This document shows, in pieces, positions 15,001-26,688 of a stretch of DNA of 64,000 bases (positions within the stretch are counted from its first letter, which is position 1; each line of letters starts with the position of its first letter). Under the pieces are notes generated by a model that saw only the letters and a list, made by a program, of their open reading frames with translations, ran no database searches and was not told where the DNA came from. Made by a program: the position numbers and the translations under genes. The DNA is from Adineta vaga. Its lineage: Eukaryota > Rotifera. The stretch spans positions 15,314,001-15,378,000 of the forward strand of contig CP075495.1 of assembly GCA_021613535.1 (NCBI GenBank), written 5' to 3'.

Positions 15001-18000
15001 TCATGAACATGAAATAATTTATAAGCAAAATTTTCTGTTAATATAAACTTTGTTTCATTCATAATTTGAATGAAATCTTCATATTTAATATCGATTAACC
15101 ACGATAAACATTTCGCATAATAATCTTTACCTCGAAATTCTGGTCCAGAAAACGGATTTTCATTATGAAATAATTGTTTTAATGGTCGTGAAACATGATT
15201 CCAATCATCATGTAATAAATGCAAAGCAAAATATGGATCATAAACAAGATAAATTCGTGGATAATTTCTAATACTGAAGTCAATTTGAGAAAGAGATTTT
15301 GCTTCATTGATCATTTGTTTTAAAGCAGTTGAACCAAGAGTTTTATCTAACATATTATAACGATAAAAATGACCGGTAAAAAATTTCGCTCGACGATATA
15401 AAAATTTCGTAAAGGAAAGTTCGGAAATTTTATTTCGTGGTAATTCTGGTGCATATTTTTTAATACAATCATAAATATAATGACGACATTCATCTGGATC
15501 GGTTAGTTTGTCGAAATCAACAGGTTGATCTTCACCATTTGATTTCACAATACATTGACGATCAATAGTTTGATTTTCATAAGCTTTTAAAAATCGAGCA
15601 ACTAATTCTTCTTCTTCTCCGATGAATAATTGATAATTTTCATTCGTAATTTCATCTAACGTATTTGATGAAATGATCGATAAAATTGGTAAAATTCGAT
15701 CGAAATTTTCTTTTATTGTCATTTGATATTGATCTGTATGAGGAATTTCTATAAAAAATTTCCATTGTTTATTTTCCGGTAATGAAAATGTAAGACCAGT
15801 TGTATTATCTGTTAATGCTCCACTAATAAATAAGGAAAGTAGAGTACGATTCAGTTGTTCAAATGGTGCATGAATTGATATATTAAATGAAACAGATGGA
15901 TTCGTTTCATTTGAATTTCTTGAATCAAATGAAAGAAATGAACTAATTAACATTGATAAATTTAAAGTATCATTAATACTAAAACAAGATGTTTCAGATT
16001 TTTTATATTTTGTATTGATTCGATGTGTTTTACCTAATGAAAATTAAATGAAGATTACGGAAATGAAAAAATAAGAAATGAATTTACCAATTCCAGCTTT
16101 TCCACAAATGATTTGAATTTGTGATTGTATCCAATTATTTTGTTGAAATAATCGTGTTATTTGTGTATATGTATGATAAGGATGACGAAATCTAGGTGGA
16201 ATATGAAATAATCTTAAACCTTTTCGACTTATTGTTAATTCTTTTGAAAAATAATAAACAGTTCCATGTGGTTGTTCGAATTTTGTTAATTCTTCTTGTT
16301 CTTTTAGAAGAATTTCACGAAGACGATGATGCATTTTATCGATATCCATAATAACAAATATTAAATGTCGAAAGATTCGTATACGAAGAAAAAATAATCG
16401 AATATCATCTTCATTTACAATTGAACACCATAGAATTTGATAAACCGATGGTAAACGATCAGCAAAGAGATTTAAAAGAACACAACAAGTATCAAGATCA
16501 AAATCATGTTCAATAGATGTTTGTTCAGATGGATGTGCCCGTGTAGAATGAATTGTAACAAGATATTGTTGATTTTCATTCGTTGTTTTATTTCTTTCGA
16601 ATAATTCTCTTCCATTATTAAAGATTTTTTTTAAAAATTCAGATAATTGTTCTAGACCGGTTTTTGCTGGTGAATTTGGTTCAATTTTATAAATTTCATA
16701 AAGACGTTGAACATTTGCTTCTGATAAATCACAATTATTAATTTTTAAAGAACGTAAATAATGTATTAAACATTGAATTGTTAATTGTAATTCTTTATCT
16801 TTATTTTTAGAAATATCTTTTGATAATGAGAATTTTTCGAGAAAATGACATTTAATTTGATTTTGTCGTGTTGATGTTGTTAAAAGAATGATAAGAATCA
16901 TTATTTGACGATTACAAAATAAATTAACTAGATGATTATGTTGTCGATATTCAACTAAATTTTGTATCCACATATCATAACTTGTTTTTAATGCACGATA
17001 AATTAATTCTAAATTATCTGTACGTGTTTTCACAGCACGTTTTAATCGATCTTCTCGTATACGATGATCATCTCTTAATTCGGAAAGTATTTGATCGATT
17101 TCACCTGAAACGATAAAAAGCTTTTAGTGCTATTGCTTCGGGATTGAAAACGTGAAACACGATAGATCTGTTTTTATTGATAGTGAGGATGAATGTGGGC
17201 TATTCTCATCCACGTCCAAACCCTCAAAGTGGTCCAAATGTCTGCTCATAAACACTTCAACACTCTCTTTCAGATCGTGTTTCACAAAACAATAAGAATT
17301 AAAGTAATTGTTCATTAATTTGTTTTGTTTTTCTTACCTGATCGATCGGATATTTCATAATCTTCTTCTCTCACTTGATATTCAGGATGTCCAGCTGTTT
17401 CTAATTTACAAAGAATATGAAAAATATTTTCAACAATTTTTAATAATTTTAATTGTTCATTTAATAGAATCTTTTTATAGAACATATTTTCTTGAAGATC
17501 AACATTACAAAATGTTAATTGACGTTTATGATCATCAATATCACTTTTTGTCAAAGTAAATTTCAATACTTCAGATCGATTATATTCATCATCATCATCA
17601 TCAGTTTCATTTGGAAGTTTTTTAATTGAATATCCAATTTCGAAAAAAGATTGTTCATTAAGTAAACGTCGAAGATATATTTTAACTGTTCCTGTTCTAT
17701 ATAAATGTTCCATTGTTATTAAGGCATTATCTAATACTGTTGTTTCTTCAGCTGATAACCACATTTTAATAATTTGTGCATTTTCATTAACAACTAAGAA
17801 GAGAACGAAAAAGATTTTTCTTTTAGAATTTCAAATTAGATTACTTTGCATATGTTTAACTGAATGTTCTTCAAAATTTGATAATCTTGCAATACGATCA
17901 ATAAATTCATCAAAAGTTTTTGCTTGATGAACAAATGGTTCACATAAAGCATAAGCAATAATCCATGAATTTAAAATCATATTATTACGTTCTTGTAATT

Positions 18001-21000
18001 GAAATTGTGTTGTTAAATTATCTCGTAATTCTTGAAATCTTCTTCGACCATGTGGAGAATAAAGATCAGATTTTTTCATAATTTCAATAATTAATGAACA
18101 TTCCGAAGCTGTTTTAATCAATTGTAAATGTTGACTTGAAAGACTTTGAAATTGTTGTTTTAAAATATTATATGCTTGAGTTATTTCTCTTAATGAACAA
18201 TTTTCATCTCGTAAACGTTTTAAATGATTAATAAATTCATCATCATTATCATTGGATAAAATATCAAATTTTTCAATACAATCAATAATAATATTAATAT
18301 GACTATAATATTGATAAATTTGAAGCCATTCACAAACTTGTTCAATTTCTTGATCAGTTGGAATTGTTGTTAAATGTTGTCGATTATTATCTGATGAACG
18401 ATTTGTAAAAAGTTTTTTTACTTCTTCACGTATTCGAATATTTTTATCACAAAATATTGTTTTTAAATCTGTCATTTCTCTTAAACTAACACTACCATTT
18501 AAAACTTGATCAATAAATTTAAAAACTTTATCAAGTAATTCACTAATATCCTTTTCTTTTATTGTTTCTATTGATCCTTTATGATACGATTGATAAAACA
18601 TATGAAATATTCCATTAAATAAATGACAAGTTGATAATGGTTTTTCAATGATTCGATACCAAATCGTTCGTGGATTATGAAGACGTTCATTATCAATTCG
18701 AATGATTAATTCACCGGCTCGTTGTGTTTCAAATTCTCCTTGTAAAACATATTTTTCAATTGAAACATCTTTCTTGTCAAACAAACGACCAATATCACCT
18801 TGTACTTCTGATGATTGATATTCAATATGAATATTACATGGATGTTTATCACTTGCAATCGACCATTGAACATGTTGACGATCGTGAATAGGAAACGGAT
18901 TTATGATATTTGATTTTGCGGGTACAGGAAAAGAATTATTTGGTTGAAGTCGTTTTAATTCACGAATATAATTTGTTGAATCCATTTGAATATTCAACAT
19001 ACCCGAATCAATCACTTGAAATGGTGATAAACAATTAAATAAATGACAAAGTCGTCGAAGATCAGTAAAAACTCGAAGAATTTTTAATGTTCGTTCAACA
19101 ATTGTCTTCATATGAAGTAGAGGAATAGATGATTGACTTTCTTTTGCATTGCAAATTTCACGAAGTAATTGAGCAGTTCCTTCAACATTGCAATTTCTAA
19201 GCCATTCAATAATATGTAATGAAATTGTTAAGAATTTATCAAACCATTGTAACCAATCATTAATTTGTTCAATAAATTGTTGGAAATATTTTTCTTCGGA
19301 ATTATTTAATTCGATGTTGACATCTTTTGGGATAGGAGAGAGAAATGATTCGATTTTTGGTGGAATAGAAGGAAATTTATAATGTTGTGGATTGATTGTT
19401 TTAAATATTTGTTCGAGATCGGAATTGACAAGAAAAGAATATGCAATGGTACGATTGAGTAGATCACGATATGTTAAACAAGATTCTAAAAGGAAAGAAA
19501 TGGATTTATTAAATTTATCTTTTTTTTATTGAAAATAAAATAGACCTTGTAAAAGTAAGATCTTTTGAATTGATTTTTGTCCATTTGCCATGAATTCATC
19601 TACTTGTTTTATATCTATTGGATACATTTGTTCTTGTCGAATATTTTCGATAAAATAAATGATTGATTCAATATTAGGAAGTGATAAAATTGATTTATTT
19701 GATTTAATAATATAGAATTCAAATAGATTGATAACTAAAATAATTGTTAAAGTATCAGAACTTTGATAAATATCATGTTGAACTACTTTCATCCATTCAT
19801 TTAATTTAAATAGTGCCTCATCTGCATTCTCTGTTCTTGATTTGAGAATACTTAAATGTATTATTCTATTCCATATGTAAATTGTCCATCGATTATTATG
19901 ATGATGATCACATAAAGATTGGTAAGTATTTACATATAAATTTTGTGTAAAATCTTCAGGAATACGTAGAAGAAAATCTTCTAACCAGTCATCACGAATG
20001 ATCGATTCTGGATCATTGTTTTCACATAAATTTTGATCGAAATCATTTAAATTACGAAAAAGATTTTTAATTTTGTCAATTTTATTCATTGATCCAGTAT
20101 TTATTTGAAATAATAAACGACGAAGAATGAGTAAATAAGCTGGTTGATGTAAATCATGTGTTGTTGACATATCAAGACCAATAGCCAAAAGTTTTTTAAG
20201 ATCTGATTCTATATATTGATAAGAGTACTGCTCATTATTCAATTGTTTATTGATAAAACTATCGAATATTTTTTCATATATTTTTAGAAAACGTGAACGA
20301 TACTCTTCTTTAATTTTTGGTATACATTCGCTGGCAAATCTTGTATAACGTACAAAGTTACTGATACTTGTATTCATTGTGCGACTCGTAAGTTTAAAAG
20401 TGAGATGTTTTTGAATAATTTCATTCATTTCACTATCTGTTGATATTCGAAGAAATATCGCCCACAAATCATCAATATCGACACTTGTAGAATAAATTGA
20501 AAAATAAAGATCGAATAGTGACTCGTGACGACCAAGTAAACATAACAAACCACTAATTTGTGGAAATGTAAATGACTTTTGTTTTACACCATTCTCAAAC
20601 ATTGGTCGAAATTGTTCAAAAAATTCATCGACTTTCAAATTTAATATTTTACAAAGACGGAAGTAAATATTAAAAGGTGACTCAGAAGATTGTTTTGGAA
20701 TTGGATTTTTACTGAGAAGTTCAATAAATCCTGATAAATTGAATGGAAATTCTCGAAATGCTAATTCATAATCAATATATTTAGCGATAAAATCTTGTAA
20801 AGATATTTTATAATCTTGTACATTGAATATGATCTGTTTCCATTGTAGATTATCTTCTAATAAATAAGATGATTGTAATGATAATTTAGCTAGAGCAAGA
20901 AATAAGGGCATTGTTTGTATATCGACTTTAGTTATTGACATTAAATGTTGATTAATATCGAGTTTTCTCAATTGATTTCTGTCTGTTATTGATAAATTTG

Positions 21001-21457
21001 GTTGCAAACCTTTTTCTTTCACAAAAACTTGTGATAATAATTCGAATAATTTTTCTTTGAATTTTTTCAAATTGTCTTGATAACCCCATTTCCGATATAC
21101 TGAGTTTTTAATAATTGCCAGATATTCTTCGATTCGACGATACATATATAAATATGAATCAATGCGACTTGAGAATTTTTTCTGTAATTCATCGGTTGTT
21201 AGACTACTCATTATGCATTGAATAATAAAATCTACATCATTTGAAAACGATTTATTCTCATCAGCTTGATTTGCTTGATCGAAATTTTCAAAACGGGCCA
21301 GCACAGCATCATAAAATGATACACCTTCACTGTCTTCATCAAATACATTGCTAATACATACAGCCGATCCAGTCAATTTTTCTTTGCCAGAGAAAATTTC
21401 GTAGAACTTTTCATTAAACCCATTGAAATATTTGTTTTTAAATGTCACAAATATCTT
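3094..21457 (-). CDS. RNF213/mysterin-like giant AAA protein lacking RING, with beta-grasp tail
   Basis: Fifteen exons (21457-19546, 19485-17845, 17793-17338, 17104-16088, 16033-13751, 13690-13347, 13282-13210, 13154-12943, 12887-11151, 11094-10077, 9994-7775, 7720-7554, 7491-6575, 6513-4568, 4508-3094) join in frame, giving about 5,785 codons; human RNF213 has about 5,200. Walker A motifs: CGKAGIGKT (split by the 16 kb intron), EGDTGVGKTFLL (about 14.96 kb) and GAPGQSKTLS (about 13.2 kb). Walker B motifs: VVFFDEVNTASCLGLFKE (about 14.1 kb) and VVFLDEASLPDEKK (12.88 kb). IHSPPQELYHQ and FFDSCSPGSAFHLQKML (10.8-10.9 kb) are RNF213 hallmarks. No RING cysteine cluster occurs anywhere. The RZ position (about 7.66 kb) reads VHYDCGCIITQNGD, without the usual Cys/His pattern. 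The helical RNF213 C-terminal region is kept (7.0-5.4 kb) and is followed by about 850 residues of serial ubiquitin-like segments. The true start is unresolved: the first exon opens at an acceptor near 21457. Confidence 0.88.
17152..17285. mobile_element. small MITE-like inverted-repeat element in an RNF213-like intron
   Basis: This intron (17105-17337) is about 233 nt, while most others in the gene are 45-80 nt. Inside it, GTGAAACACGAT followed by AGATCTG (17152-17170) is mirrored by CAGATCGTGTTTCAC (17271-17285), giving a perfect 12-bp terminal inverted repeat plus a near-match. The interior also holds a partial inverted pair of GAGGATGA and TCATCC type and a GT-rich arm like the hairpins elsewhere in the window. 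Element size is about 134 bp with no coding capacity. The target-site duplication is not clear. Confidence 0.6.
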
Positions 21458-22704
21458 AAATTAAACAAGAAAAAAATACTTCTAAACCTTGACACTTTTC
21501 ACAGATGGGCTTAAGAAGAAATGAAAGATTTGTGTTATGAAAGAATGCATGCCGTCGATGAAGAAAAAAACCCAGTCTTTTTCTTTCTTTCTTCCAACAG
21601 AAAGGAAAATAAAAAACACAAACTCGACTTTCCGTTGAAATTCTATATTTCACGTTATTGTAAAATAAACTTTCATATGTATGGTTTTATTGCTGTCATT
21701 CTCTAAAGTTTCTTATGAAAAAATGTATCTATATATCATTTATGATATGTTTCGAAGAGTAACGAAAAACAATGTTGTTCTTTCAATGTGAAATGTGAAT
21801 TTTTACTGTTGACTTCATTTCTTATCGCAAAGCGGCGCATTAGAGAAAGAAAAAATATTCTTGACATGACTCATCAACTGCAGCTAGGGAAGTTTTATTC
21901 TCCAGGAAAATGGTAATAAAATAATCAGTTTATTTGAACTATAAATAATGAAGAACATTTTGTTGAGAAATGAATTATACTTAACATAATCCATCAAATT
22001 AGGCTGAGCATTTTGAAAATTCTTAATTGTGGATAAATTAGTTGGTTCTTATCACAATCAAATGATGTTACTCGTTATAAACATTGAATTAAATCGAATT
22101 TTTTGATCGCCTACAAAATAAATCGTTTTTATTAAAACTGATTGGAACAACAACCTGAAACACTTTGCATTGAAGCTAAACGTTTACATTCTTTATCATA
22201 CAATTTTTTTGTCTTGATAGAACGACGGATCTGTGTATATAAACATGCTGGTTAGAACTAATAGAAACCGTAACTATCTATCAATCAAGATAACGAAATT
22301 TCATAATGTCTACATAAGACAATTCATTGTCGATCGAATGGAAAAAACTTTATTGATCAATCTGTATCTTTCGCTTTAATTTTTATTTGTTTGAGAGTAA
22401 GCGTGGGCGTCATTATTTCATGTACACACGTCTCACTCGCATTTTTGTATGTTGCATTGAATAGATAGTCAAATAATAAAATATTTATCTAAATGCAATA
22501 TGTCATGATTACTTGCCAAGTGTTACGTGTTCTTCTAAATTAGAACATGGTCGAATGTCTTACAAAACATAATCTATGCGCGAAAAGAATAAGTATATTT
22601 ATGTTGTGATCTTAACAAAAAACGAAAGATGACATTTATACAATCGCGTTCTCAATCCTTTCATATCTTTATTGTAGATATTGTCGTTGACAATCAAATT
22701 CAAA
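21458..22704. promoter_or_regulatory. divergent intergenic region with TATA box and possible 5'UTR intron
   Basis: This lies between the 5' ends of the RNF213-like gene (-) and the amidohydrolase (+). TATATAAA at about 22235 sits upstream of a plausible leader. The leader may contain an intron from GTAAGC near 22397 to the TAG at about 22678, which would put the coding ATG just inside the next exon; that is inference. The minus strand near 21480-21640 has short open stretches in more than one frame that could be a 5' exon of the giant gene, but I could not settle on one. A GT-rich hairpin lies at 22393-22437. Confidence 0.35.
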
Positions 22705-23988
22705 ATGTATTGCAGGCTCTGTGTACTTTATTTCTTTACTTTGATTCTAAATGGAATTGCTTTGAAAGAAGTTGATTCCAATGTTCGAAAACAAAAGACA
22801 ATTGATAATAATTTATTGGAACGATTGCGTGCAATGCAAACTGAATTGAATGTAATTCGCCATGATATTCACGCTCATCCAGAAACAGCAATGAAAGAAA
22901 TACGTACTTCTGCATTGGTCGCTGTTAAACTTAAACAATGGGGTATCAATGTTACTGAAAAAGTAGGTAAGATGGGTGTAGTCGGTACATTGAAGAGTGA
23001 TGAACTAGGCTATGGTTCGATCGGTTTACGTGCCGACATGGATGCTCTTGAAATTAATGAACAAAATAATCTACCGTATATTTCCACAATTCCTGGTCTC
23101 ATGCATGCTTGTGGCCATGATGGACATACTACAATGTTGCTAGGTGCAGCTAAATATCTAGCAGAACATCGAGATTCATTTCGTGGAACTGTTCATTTTA
23201 TCTTTCAGCCAGCCGAGGAAAAAGAGAATGGTGCCTTAACCATGATCAATGATGAACTTTTTGATCGATTTCCAATGGATGCAATCTACGGATTACATAA
23301 TTCTGCAGGTATTTCTGTTGGACAGTTTGCTACACGATCGGGTCCATATATGGCAGCGTCTGGAACTTGGATTGTGACGTTTCGAGGTACTGGTGGTCAC
23401 GGTGCAACACCACACTTAGCTACCGATGTTACTATACTACTAGCACAATTCATTGTCTCATTACAAACTATCGTTAGTCGTAATGTTGCACCAATGGATG
23501 CAGCGGTCATCAGCGTAGGTGTTATCCAAAGTGGTTCCTTTAGTTCATTGAATGTCTTACCATCGGAAATTCGTGTTGGTGGTACTACACGTAGTTATAC
23601 GAGAGAGGTACGTGATACAATCGAACGACGGATACAAGAACTGGCACAGGGTCTTGCTACTAGTTTTGGATGTACTGCTGAAGTGGTATTCCATCGAAAA
23701 GGATCTCCACTTGTCAATGATTTGCTGTCCACGCAGAGAGCTATTAAAGTAGCTGAAACTCTCGTGGGTCCTGAAAACGTCGATGGAAACGCAGCACCAA
23801 TAATGAGTTCAGAAGATTTTGCTGAATTCCTTGTAAAAAAAGCGGGTGCCTTCATTTCTATGGGAATTGGAAATCGAAATGGTGAACTCCATTCACCAAC
23901 ATACAACTTCAATGATAATGCAACTATTTTCGGTGTGGGCTACTGGGTAAGTCTTGTGCAACAAGAACTGCATACATCTAAATTGTGA
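22705..23988 (+). CDS. secreted M20D amidohydrolase (hippurate / IAA-amino-acid hydrolase type)
   Basis: Metallopeptidase family M20D enzymes cleave N-acyl amino acids such as hippurate or indole-acetyl amino acids using two metal ions. Key features are visible: RADMDAL, HACGHDGHTTMLLGAA (metal Cys/His region), FQPAEE (Glu pair), YGLHN, GGHGATPH in the dimerisation lid, and MSSEDFAEF near the end. Length of about 427 aa matches the family. The reading frame stays open upstream through TTG codons, but the first ATG (22705) gives MYCRLCVLYFFTLILNGIA, a good signal peptide, so the enzyme is probably secreted or lysosomal. There are no introns within the coding region, unlike most neighbours. The family is common in bacteria, plants and fungi and rare in animals, so horizontal origin is likely but not proven here. 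Confidence 0.88.
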   Translation: MYCRLCVLYFFTLILNGIALKEVDSNVRKQKTIDNNLLERLRAMQTELNVIRHDIHAHPETAMKEIRTSALVAVKLKQWGINVTEKVGKMGVVGTLKSDELGYGSIGLRADMDALEINEQNNLPYISTIPGLMHACGHDGHTTMLLGAAKYLAEHRDSFRGTVHFIFQPAEEKENGALTMINDELFDRFPMDAIYGLHNSAGISVGQFATRSGPYMAASGTWIVTFRGTGGHGATPHLATDVTILLAQFIVSLQTIVSRNVAPMDAAVISVGVIQSGSFSSLNVLPSEIRVGGTTRSYTREVRDTIERRIQELAQGLATSFGCTAEVVFHRKGSPLVNDLLSTQRAIKVAETLVGPENVDGNAAPIMSSEDFAEFLVKKAGAFISMGIGNRNGELHSPTYNFNDNATIFGVGYWVSLVQQELHTSKL

Positions 23989-24438
23989 CTTAATAATAAT
24001 GATTTTCATAATCAATAAAACCATATAAATCACTTTTCACATTAGAAAAGACTGTTTTTCGAAGCATTATCATTCTAAGGTTACAATCGAATATGTAATA
24101 ACTGAAGAGACCGTAATAGGATGAAATATATGTGTGACTATATGATAGAGTCAAAAGGATAAGTATTATCAAGGAAGTTAATAACAACTACAAAACGATG
24201 CATCTTTCATTTTAATCTTGCTGAAGACAAATCGAATAAAACGTTCTACATTCATAGTAATTTGTCGAACATTAGACTGATACTCTTATAATAGAGAATA
24301 AAAAGCATATCATGATGAAAATGAAAAGTAATGTTGTCTTATCAAACATAAACGAAAATATAGCTGACAGGTGTGATAGTTAAGTAAAAGAATAGATACT
24401 TTCATATCATAAAATCAAAATAGTGCTCTCTGTTGTAC
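23989..24438. other. intergenic between amidohydrolase and isochorismatase-like gene
   Basis: 450 AT-rich bases with no credible gene on either strand. AATAAA-like motifs around 24015 and 24234 could end the amidohydrolase transcript. The rest is presumably the promoter of the next gene. Confidence 0.4.
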
Positions 24439-25377
24439 ATGGACAAGATGTTCTCAAATGCAGATGATGAAAATATTGTTATCGGAAATGATTCTAATTT
24501 TTGGCGTTATTCGAGTAAAAATGGATTTGATCTAACTCGACAGGGTGATCATTCTCTTCGTTTACAGACAACAACTCAACCTATTAAAATTGATCCAACA
24601 CGTACAGCACTAGTCATTATTGACATGCAAAATTTTTTCTTACATCCCGTTGTACGTTCGCACAATACAGGTCTTGCTGCATGTGAACGACTTCTTCAAT
24701 TTGCTATCCCTGCAGCACGCAAAGCTGGTATTCAAATTATTTGGCTCAATTGGGGTCTAACGGAAGAAGATGTCGATCAAGCTCCACCATCGTTAAAACG
24801 AGTTTTTGCACGTGGATTAATAACTGAATCAAATAACAGTGGAACATCATCATCAAAACCAATCTATACAGGTATTGGCAGTGAAATGGGCGATGTTACG
24901 TTGTCTAATGGTGAACAGTGGATGGCGGCAGATTATTGATGCGTGATACTTGGAATGCTAATCTTTACGATCCACTTCTCGAAAATTATAAAAATAGTCA
25001 ATTGAGTACAAAACCTGATCAATGGTTTCATAAGGTAAATATATATTACTATTATTGAAAATGACACATTTATTTTTACATATAATTAGAATCGTACTTC
25101 TGGTTTATGGGCTCATGATTCTCCATTACTCGCGTATCTTCACACTAACAAATTTGTTACATTAATCTTTGCTGGTGTTAATACAGATCAATGTGTTTCA
25201 GGCACATTACACGATGCTGATAATAAAGGTTTTGATTGTATTCTACTAACTGATGGATGTGGTACGACTAGTCCATCATTTGCTCGTGAATGTATTGAAT
25301 ACAATTGTGCTCGAGGTGGTGGATTCATTATAGATAGTGAAACATTTGCTAAAAATGTTGATGAATCTTCACACTAG
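24439..25377 (+). pseudogene. isochorismatase-like cysteine hydrolase with a frameshift between catalytic residues
   Basis: The isochorismatase-like fold uses an Asp-Lys-Cys triad. The first half has TALVIIDMQNFF (catalytic Asp region). The second half has FAGVNTDQCVSGTLHDA (catalytic Cys in the usual VxTxxCVxxT context) and a good C-terminus ending at TAG 25375. Exon 1 runs 24439-25034, the intron is 25035-25089, and exon 2 runs 25090-25377. Frame 0 hits TGA at 24937-24939 after NGEQWMAADY. The homologous continuation VDGGRLLMRDTWNANLY is in another frame from 24918, so one base has been lost (or two gained) around 24910-24920. Unless this is a read error, the product lacks its nucleophile. 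The frame opens earlier with TTG; ATG 24439 is the best start. The overall pattern resembles fungal and bacterial members. Confidence 0.75.
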
Positions 25378-25559
25378 TTTTCTTTCTCTATTTGAAATAA
25401 ATTTTAACATTCGAGAATTGTTGACAAACAATCAGCAAGTCAACACACCTTTAAAATGATAAGATTCTTCTCTTTATCTATATTTGTAGAGAGACAAACA
25501 GAAGTTAATATCAATAAATTTTAAATTACTGATAAACTATAATATTTATAAAACATACA

Positions 25560-26576
25560 ATGTCATCTTCACTCTCAGTAACACCAACTCTACCACTTGT
25601 TCATCCTGTTACAAATCCAATTTCAGTAACTTCTGAAGATATTGATACCTATCGTCAAAATGGTTATCATGTTGTACCAAATCTACTTTCTCCCTCTCAA
25701 CTTGAACAATGGCGAACAATAATATTCAATGCTGTACAAGATCGTGCAGATAAAAAATATAAATTTGCAACAGTATCTGAAGAAGATCACACAAATGTCG
25801 ATTTCGAATATTATGATAATGTTTTTACACAACGTGTTAATCTATGGCAAACACATTCATCTGTTAAGGAATTATTATTGGCAAGTGGTTCAGTTATTGG
25901 TAAAATTGCTGCTGAATTAGAAGGAATTGATTGTATTCGAATTTGGCATGATCAAGCATTGATTAAAGAACCATTTGCAAATCCAACTGCTTGGCATTTA
26001 GATGTTCCTTATTGGTCATTTACTTCTTTACATGCAATTAGTGTTTGGATAGCATTAGATGATGCAACATTAGAAAATGGTTGTATGTATTTCATGCCAC
26101 AATCACATAAAGTATTGATATGATATTTATTTTGATAAAATTGAAAAGTAAATCTTTCTTTAGATTACTGAACATCGTTTTAATGAATCGAATAAAACAT
26201 TTCCTGAAATCAAAATTGGTAAAAATCTTTCTGATATATTTACAATCTATCCTGAACTGATGAAATATCCAACCGTACCTGTACCAATGAAAGCAGGAAG
26301 TGTTTCATTTCATAGTGGTCATTTAATTCATGGTGCAGGTGCAAATATGACATCAGGACGAAGAGCAGCAATGACAATTCAAATGTAAGATTTTTTAATA
26401 GACATAGAAAAAAGAAATATGAAGAGTTTTATTTTGATATAAGGATGCCTGATAATATGATTTTTAATGGTAGACAAAATATTCTAACAGAAGAACAAAT
26501 GGATCAATTAGAAATAGGTGTTTCAATTTTCAATGATGATAATCAAAATCCAATTCTATATAGAAAAACGAATTGA
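25560..26576 (+). CDS. phytanoyl-CoA dioxygenase (PhyH) family 2OG-Fe(II) oxygenase
   Basis: Three exons (25560-26111, 26164-26384, 26444-26576) give a protein of about 301 aa with no lesions. The first iron ligands are seen in AWHLDVPYW (H-x-D). The distal His and the 2-oxoglutarate-binding Arg are in SFHSGHLIHGAGANMTSGRRAAM-type sequence (shown across two exons). The N-terminal DIDTYRQNGYHVVPNLLSP is typical of PhyH members that hydroxylate small metabolites rather than phytanoyl-CoA itself. No peroxisomal PTS2 is obvious, so cytosolic action is likely; the substrate is unknown. It lies 180 bp after the isochorismatase-like gene in the same direction and ends 113 bp from the convergent NHL gene. 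Confidence 0.85.
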
Positions 26577-26601
26577 ATAAACGTTAGTACTTTTAAATAT
26601 T

Positions 26602-26643
26602 GATGATGTAAGTGTGTTCTTGATCTCACACTCACATCTTCCT
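26602..26643. repeat. GT-rich hairpin between convergent genes
   Basis: Arms GATGTAAGTGTG (about 26604-26615) and CACACTCACATC (about 26626-26637) pair with a single mismatch around a short loop. It sits in the 113-bp space between the stop codons of the PhyH and NHL genes. It could act in transcript termination or be one copy of the GT-rich hairpin family described in the findings. Confidence 0.5.
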
Positions 26644-26688
26644 ACAATTATCATTTCAATATAAGTTCGTTTTTTTTCTTCTAAAAAA

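Noticed and set aside
21456-21660. Candidate 5' exon of the RNF213-like gene on minus
   Set aside because: Two frames are open here and neither joins convincingly to the acceptor near 21457 with a normal intron length, so I left the start unresolved.
24909-24917. Eight-base GT...AG string that would restore the isochorismatase frame if removed
   Set aside because: Eight bases is far below any workable intron; a simple indel is the sensible explanation.
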